From Acanthaster planci (Eukaryota; Echinodermata; Asteroidea; Valvatida; Acanthasteridae), in contig NW_019091356.1 in assembly GCF_001949145.1 (NCBI RefSeq), forward strand, positions 1,615,667-1,679,666: a DNA stretch of 64,000 bases, given 5' to 3'. Each line of letters begins with the position of its first letter. The first letter of the stretch is position 1. Below are positions 59,150 to 64,000 of the stretch, one piece after another. The notes below the pieces were generated by a model. It saw nothing but the letters and a program-made list of their open reading frames with translations, did no database searches and was not told the origin of the DNA. A program made the translations under genes and the position numbers.

Positions 59150-59380
59150 CGTACATTACATTGACACAACTATCCGTCTCGAGCTGAAGCACCCCCCTCA
59201 TCGGTTGAAAAGAGCCGCGTTGGTCGGGAGTGTTCAATTTGTGGGTACTGATGCAACTATGACGCGTGGATTTCCTTGTCGTTCGTGGACCAGCGAAGTT
59301 CAGTTCTCACCAGAGGAGCCTCCGTTGCTAAGAAAATAACACCCTCTCTTGGTACAGCTCGAGGCTCATTAAGACTTGCA
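59150..59380. repeat. Dispersed repeat, uninterrupted copy
   Basis: Contiguous counterpart of the split repeat at 42375-42900 (blocks CCCCCTCATCGGTTG, GGGAGTGTTC, ACACCCTCTCTTGGTACAG). Origin unknown. Confidence 0.5.
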
Positions 59381-61428
59381 TTCAACACCCCCTCCAAAAG
59401 AGACTTCACATATTTCTCGTCTTCCTAGAGAAAGAAGTACTTTGGTTACCAGGCGCATTAGGGCGCCGATGTAAGTTGACTACAGTATCATCGAAACCGA
59501 AACCGGGTCCAAAAGCTGACAAACACACGGGGTTTACTGCACATGAAGCTGATTCAAACACAGAGCATAGTAGAGACGAGTTGGGGGATGCATCATAACA
59601 TGAACTATGAGTGAACAGGAAGGTTTATGTAACAACATCCAAGACTTATTACGACATTTTTCGATTATGGCTTTATATACCACTCTTATGTTGCCTACAA
59701 GTTGTGTTGGCAGGTGAGGCTTGCAGAAATATCGTCTTTTGGTTGGTTTTTGGTTTTACCTCCAGTTTGTCTCATTGATTTTATATAGGGTTGCATTTTC
59801 ACTGAGTATTCAGAAGTGTGTGTGATGTTATCTGGTGTTCTGACAGCTGGCCATAGACACTGAAAGATACCTTGCTTCAAGCTACCATCGCATTCTTCTT
59901 AAGAGTCTCTCAATCAATGTCGTCTTCTGTGAACGACGAGGGCTTCCTTGCAAACCCTAAATCTGCCCATACGAACCTAATACCATTAACAACATGATCT
60001 CCTTGTGCTTTTCATTCCCTATTGTGTTTTTGTTTCCATACACGTCAAGCCTCACTGACTTTCCCGCGGCAAGCTCGCCCGGGAACGCTATGTGGATTAC
60101 AGCACCACAATGGCGACGGGAGAATGATTTATGGAAACCGATCACAAACATGCCTGATCACAAAGAAGAAAGTGTAAAACCAAGTAGCGACATTATCTGT
60201 ACTACTGATCATCATCAACATCCTCGTCGTCATCCCCTTGTCATTTTTACAGTTTTCTGTCACCTCCAGGCTTGTTCAGAGATGACGTAAACTGTCATCC
60301 TCAGTGTAACATAAAGTAGTACAGTATAGACTGCGGAACGATCTTAACCAACATGCTCGACAACTACGGTACAAAATGATTGAACCCACTTCACCGTTAG
60401 AACCGAGTCGTTCAGAGAAAAAAAAATATAGAAATCTTCTTGAAGTGTTCAATTACGCGCATTTGTTTTGGGGTACACTGAAAGTTAAACGACTTCGCAA
60501 TGATGCGTCCTACATGACAATGCCCGTTTAAGCTGTTTGTTTGCAATGGTTGAGATCGCAACCGTCAAAATATTTTCTTTTTAAACACGCCAACAGTGCG
60601 AGAAAAGTGAGTGAAAATGTCACTTAAAAATAGAATCAATGAAAGAGAGGGGTTGGTTTCTTGTATTATCACAGTTCGGGTACAACAGAATAGTATGGAA
60701 AGGTAAACGTTGCTCCAAACAATTAACGCACAAGGCGCAGCTCATTCGAGACTGAATTCTGTGCTGTGGATGGGAACGAACGCCACCTTTAGTGACACTG
60801 AACACAGAAAACTTCCTTTGTCACACGGGAAGGCCAGACTTTTGGAGGTTGCTCACCAGCTGGATTAGGGGACTGGCTTACTGGAATGAGAGGTGCACGT
60901 TTAGTGCGATGGTTGAGGACGTCTGATGACGTCTCGTGCTTTTTACCCGAAATAGATCTGTGCATAGTTGCCATGGTTTGAACGTGTGAGCGTCAAATCG
61001 TACGGAGTATGTCAATATTGACGCTTACTCTTGGAAACAGAAACAAAACTGCCTGGTGATTTTTTTCCCAGTCAGCGTCGATGAGTTTGAGGGTATGGAC
61101 GTGAAGAGAATTTTGTGAGCTTGCGTACAGTATACGGACCAGCGTGGTGCGTGGTTCCACACGGATAATGAGGATGTAGGATCTGATGTGAGCGCAGAGT
61201 GAATGTACGGTGACGACAGGTGAATTACAATATCACTTTAGACGGACGGATGGCGCAGACAAGGCAGCACATGTCAGTGGAGAAACCGCTCTATCTGATG
61301 TCTTCTAGGTTTCAACGCGCCGTAATGAACATACAACACCGACGCGCCGGTTAGTGCAAATTGGAACTTATGCATATCGCGTGAGAATGAGACTCAGACT
61401 CGAGACTATCCAGTGGCGTATTTATGCC

Positions 61429-62158
61429 ATGATTTCTAGCGATCGGTCGACTTTGGTGTGCGTCTGCATTCTCTGGACGGTTCTCGATCCGTCCGTGGCC
61501 AGGAAGATCAACCTGGGGTTGCTGTTCCCGTGGGAGGGATCCAATCCCGTGGGCTCCTATGGTGGGGGTGCGGCTGCAATAGCCGTGGACAAGGTCAACT
61601 CGGAAGGCAGACAGGAGTATGGGGCCATCCACGCCGCCGGGCTGGAGTTCGACTACATCTGGAGGGACACCAACTGCGAGACCAAAGTGGGCTTGCCCGT
61701 CTTCAGCGACTTGCACTACGAAAACGAGCTGGGGGTGCCGATCGATGCCTACATCGGCCCCGGCTGCAGCATCATCTGTGAGCCTGGGGGAATACTGGCC
61801 GCGCACTGGGGCACGCCCGTCGTCTCCTGGGGCTGCACCTCAGACACGCTGTCACAGAAGGAGACCTACCCGACCTTCGCCCGCACCACCAGCCCCAGCA
61901 AGTTCGTGGCGCCGTTCTTCACCCGCATCATGCAGCACTTCGGCTACGACCGGGTGGCCATCATCTACTCCTCCCACCATCTCTGGTCTCTGACGGCTCA
62001 GAATATCAAGACGGACCTGGAGGAGAACGGCATCATGGTGTCGGTGTTTGGTCAGTTCGAGCCGCTGGAGAAACTGGCTGAGGCCAATAAGGCCAACATT
62101 GAGAGAGAAGCTCAGAACAAGAAGAAACAGCTCGAGGATGCAAAAGAGCGTTCAAGAG
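61429..62158 (+). CDS. Natriuretic-peptide-receptor-like protein, first coding exon (partial)
   Basis: Encodes 243 residues, then a donor AGAG|GTTTGT in phase 1; the rest lies beyond the window. The start is chosen at 61429 (GCCATGA, good context) because it begins a clean signal peptide (MISSDRSTLVCVCILWTVLD, cleavage near Ala24). An in-frame ATG 75 nt upstream would precede it with a basic stretch. The mature part is the ligand-binding (ANF receptor, periplasmic-binding-like) fold: INLGLLFPWEGSNPVGSYGG, DTNCET, AYIGPGCSIICEPGG, WGTPVVSWGC, FARTTSPS, YDRVAIIYSS. Cys83, Cys113, Cys117 and Cys136 are positioned like the family's disulfide cysteines. Family role: a cell-surface peptide receptor, often with intracellular guanylate cyclase. 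Whether this one has the cyclase is unknown. The exon ends in a very charged helix (about 219-243). Confidence 0.85.
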
Positions 62159-63461
62159 GTTTGTAAATATTGTACATGATCATGGGAAAGCTCAATTTCC
62201 ATAATTGCTTCACCAGACAAGTTATCACTCTGTTACCTGCTAATTTATTTTATCACTAAATTACTGCTGGACATCTAACTTCCATAAATTGCTGTAAATA
62301 TCACCAAAAATCAGATTTTCTGAATAGAAGACTCACAACTGTTATGGGTACATTTTAAGGGAAAAAAATTCATCCCAACATTTCAAATTAGAACACTGGC
62401 CTTAACGCATTGGACACCATCACATAAATCAAATCAGATCAGATCACACCCGATCAAAATATATCAACGAAAACAAATTTCGATCTAAGCTTATAAACAT
62501 TCATGTATTTAAGACTGACAACGATTTACCCTGCAGCGACCGACCGCTTTTGCAGTTAAATCCTAACAATGAGATCGCTATAAATACGTTACCAGGATAA
62601 TTTTAGGTCAACACCTTTGAACTCTTCGTGTTATGCTCCTGAAAATGACGAGGTACATATAATTGGTGAAGTCCCAAATATGAAGAACCTTCTCAGAAAG
62701 AAGCGTAGCGGTAGATGACACTGGATTTAGTACACAATTTAATAAAGAACGGAGCAATTAACCTTTAACTTGCAAACTCTCCAGAACCTTTCAGTATGAA
62801 ATGTCCTGTTTCTGCCGCGATATAACAGAAAGGAGCAAGAGCATGAGGCATCCTAATTCAGTTTGTGATCGGGTTAGACAAGACAGACTACGGTATGCCC
62901 AACCACCCGAAATTATACACCGTAACAAAGTCCTTGGAAGGAGACTAAATGGCCTCTCAAAGACAACTGACACCCCTGTGACATGTCGAAAGTGCTAGCC
63001 GAGAACAAAATAGTAAGAAAACGAGTACATTGCCATATCAACGGTTAATCATCCATTCAAAATAAGTCATAGCAAACTGTGGACAAATATAGAAGGGCAT
63101 TAAAGAAAATGCAAGTACAAGTATATTTGGGCTGATTTTTTTCCTAAATAATATTACACATGCATAGAAAATGGCAGATTGACGGAACAGGAAATGTTAA
63201 AACTTTGCTGAAGTTAAATTGTCTATTTTCGTGAACTCGGTTTAATGAAAAAAATTCTAGGACTGATATTATTATATATTAACCAAAAAGCCACCACCAC
63301 CTTGCATTATTTCTTCCCGACATTACCAAGCAAAGTGCACTTTTCCATGTGCCGTACAAACTCTGATGAACGAGCAATCGGTCAAAGCTCAGCTCAGATC
63401 GCGTCCCTCGGACGGCCCGCCCCGTTTCGGATTCCTCACAACTTGTGCCAATACTAACCAG

Positions 63462-63740
63462 GGCAGGGCAAAAAATCTAAAATTAATTAACATCTCCCAG
63501 GCTCAAATCCATCCTTGGAAATAGTTGTTCGCGCCACCCGCTGTTGCATCTGACTCGAACCAGCAAGCCGACACCACCAAGCTCGGTGGTTAAGACGTCT
63601 GCACTAGTAAGCAGGAAGTCGTTGGTTCGAATCCCACCTGAGTACCCTTGTGGTTTTTTCACAAGCCTTACGGGGGCAAACACTGAGCATACAGTGTAAT
63701 AATACACGTCGGGCAGGGCAAAAATCCGACATTAATACTA
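63462..63740. repeat. tRNA-derived SINE with flanking repeat
   Basis: GCTCGGTGGTTAAGACGTCT (A-box region) and GTTGGTTCGAATCCCACCTG (B-box region) form a tRNA-like head at about 63567-63650 with a pairing anticodon arm (CTGC/GCAG). GGGCAGGGCAAAAAATC at 63462 and GGGCAGGGCAAAAATCC at 63712 flank it as a direct repeat of unclear meaning. The T-stem has one mismatch, so this is not a functional tRNA. Confidence 0.6.
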
Positions 63741-63910
63741 ACCTTATTGTGCTGTCGATTTGCGGAATCCATAAAATTTTGTATCGAGGAACGAGTTTTA
63801 AAATCAGGAACGTAAGTATCATGACTCTTGCCATCTTACAAGATGATGTAATGACAAGGGCAAATCAAGAACTGAATATTTCACGGGATAAAACTTTTGT
63901 GATCTATACA

Positions 63911-63982
63911 TTTAACATTGTATTTCCTTTCTGACCCTAACCCTAACCCATCTTTTCATTTAACATTTTATTTACTTTCTGA
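63911..63982. repeat. 48-bp duplication enclosing a telomere-like motif
   Basis: 24-base copies at 63911-63934 and 63959-63982 match at 22 positions. Between them lies CCCTAACCCTAACCC (63935-63949), two and a half units of the animal telomere repeat. Confidence 0.75.
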
Positions 63983-64000
63983 TGTGTTAGGCTCGATTTG

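Larger units (their letters stand above)
47878..61428. other. Intergenic region, no supported gene
   Basis: About 13.5 kb between the end of GAD and the receptor gene. An AATAAA at 49117 is a possible poly(A) signal for GAD. Contents noted: hairpin MITE (48607), tandem duplication (50564), dispersed repeats (50803, 59150) and a retrotransposon tail (57995). A CpG-richer stretch at 54290-54470 has no recognisable gene. 5' untranslated exons of the receptor gene may be present but cannot be seen. Confidence 0.6.
62159..64000. other. Start of receptor gene intron 1
   Basis: No second coding exon was recognised before the window ends. It holds a SINE, short direct repeats and a small telomere-like motif. 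Confidence 0.55.

Noticed and set aside
61351-61806. 151-codon minus-strand frame opposite the receptor exon
   Set aside because: Shadow of the GC-rich receptor exon; the plus-strand frame has the signal peptide and receptor motifs.
63567-63650. Possible functional tRNA
   Set aside because: A- and B-box sequences are present but the T-stem has a mismatch and the acceptor ends do not pair; it fits a tRNA-derived SINE head.

Overview
The window is eukaryotic: about 40% GC, sparse genes with many GT-AG introns, and much dispersed, terminally repeated DNA. The coding content is animal. The repeat content (a hairpin element with GCTGCTTAAGC arms, tRNA-derived SINE pieces, hAT-like elements, an L2/CR1-type retrotransposon tail) and an ARM-TIR-SAM gene suggest a marine invertebrate deuterostome, most likely an echinoderm. 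That placement is inference. Three protein-coding genes can be rebuilt.

(1) Bases 468-13441, minus strand. Eleven exons with mutually consistent phases encode a 734-residue protein: Gln-rich N-terminus, armadillo-like repeats, a TIR domain, and a C-terminal SAM domain. It resembles SARM1 in parts but not in order, because SARM1 is ARM-SAM-SAM-TIR. The TIR keeps the Cys-x-x-Glu motif expected of NAD-cleaving TIRs. Its introns hold a hAT-like element carrying a 42-bp minisatellite, two further tandem arrays, a tandem duplication and two copies of a Tigger-like repeat.

(2) Bases 29275-47877, plus strand. Fifteen exons encode a complete 588-residue glutamate decarboxylase, the PLP enzyme that makes GABA, with its PLP lysine (K400) and full catalytic loop. 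Its introns carry several non-autonomous elements and two unassigned exon-like segments that may be alternatively spliced.

(3) From 61429, plus strand, running off the window. The first coding exon of a natriuretic-peptide-receptor-like protein gives a signal peptide and the first half of the extracellular ligand-binding domain. No kinase-homology or cyclase domain lies in the window, so receptor cyclase and clearance-type receptor cannot be told apart.

The long stretches between the genes (13.4-29.3 kb and 47.9-61.4 kb) show no coding exon I can support. They hold repeats, one decayed non-LTR retrotransposon tail (57995-58852), hairpin elements and microsatellites. The three genes have no evident operon-like relation. 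Two encode neuronal or signalling functions (GABA synthesis, peptide receptor) and one encodes an innate-immune or NAD-metabolic type protein. The candidate for something not well described is the ARM-TIR-SAM gene.
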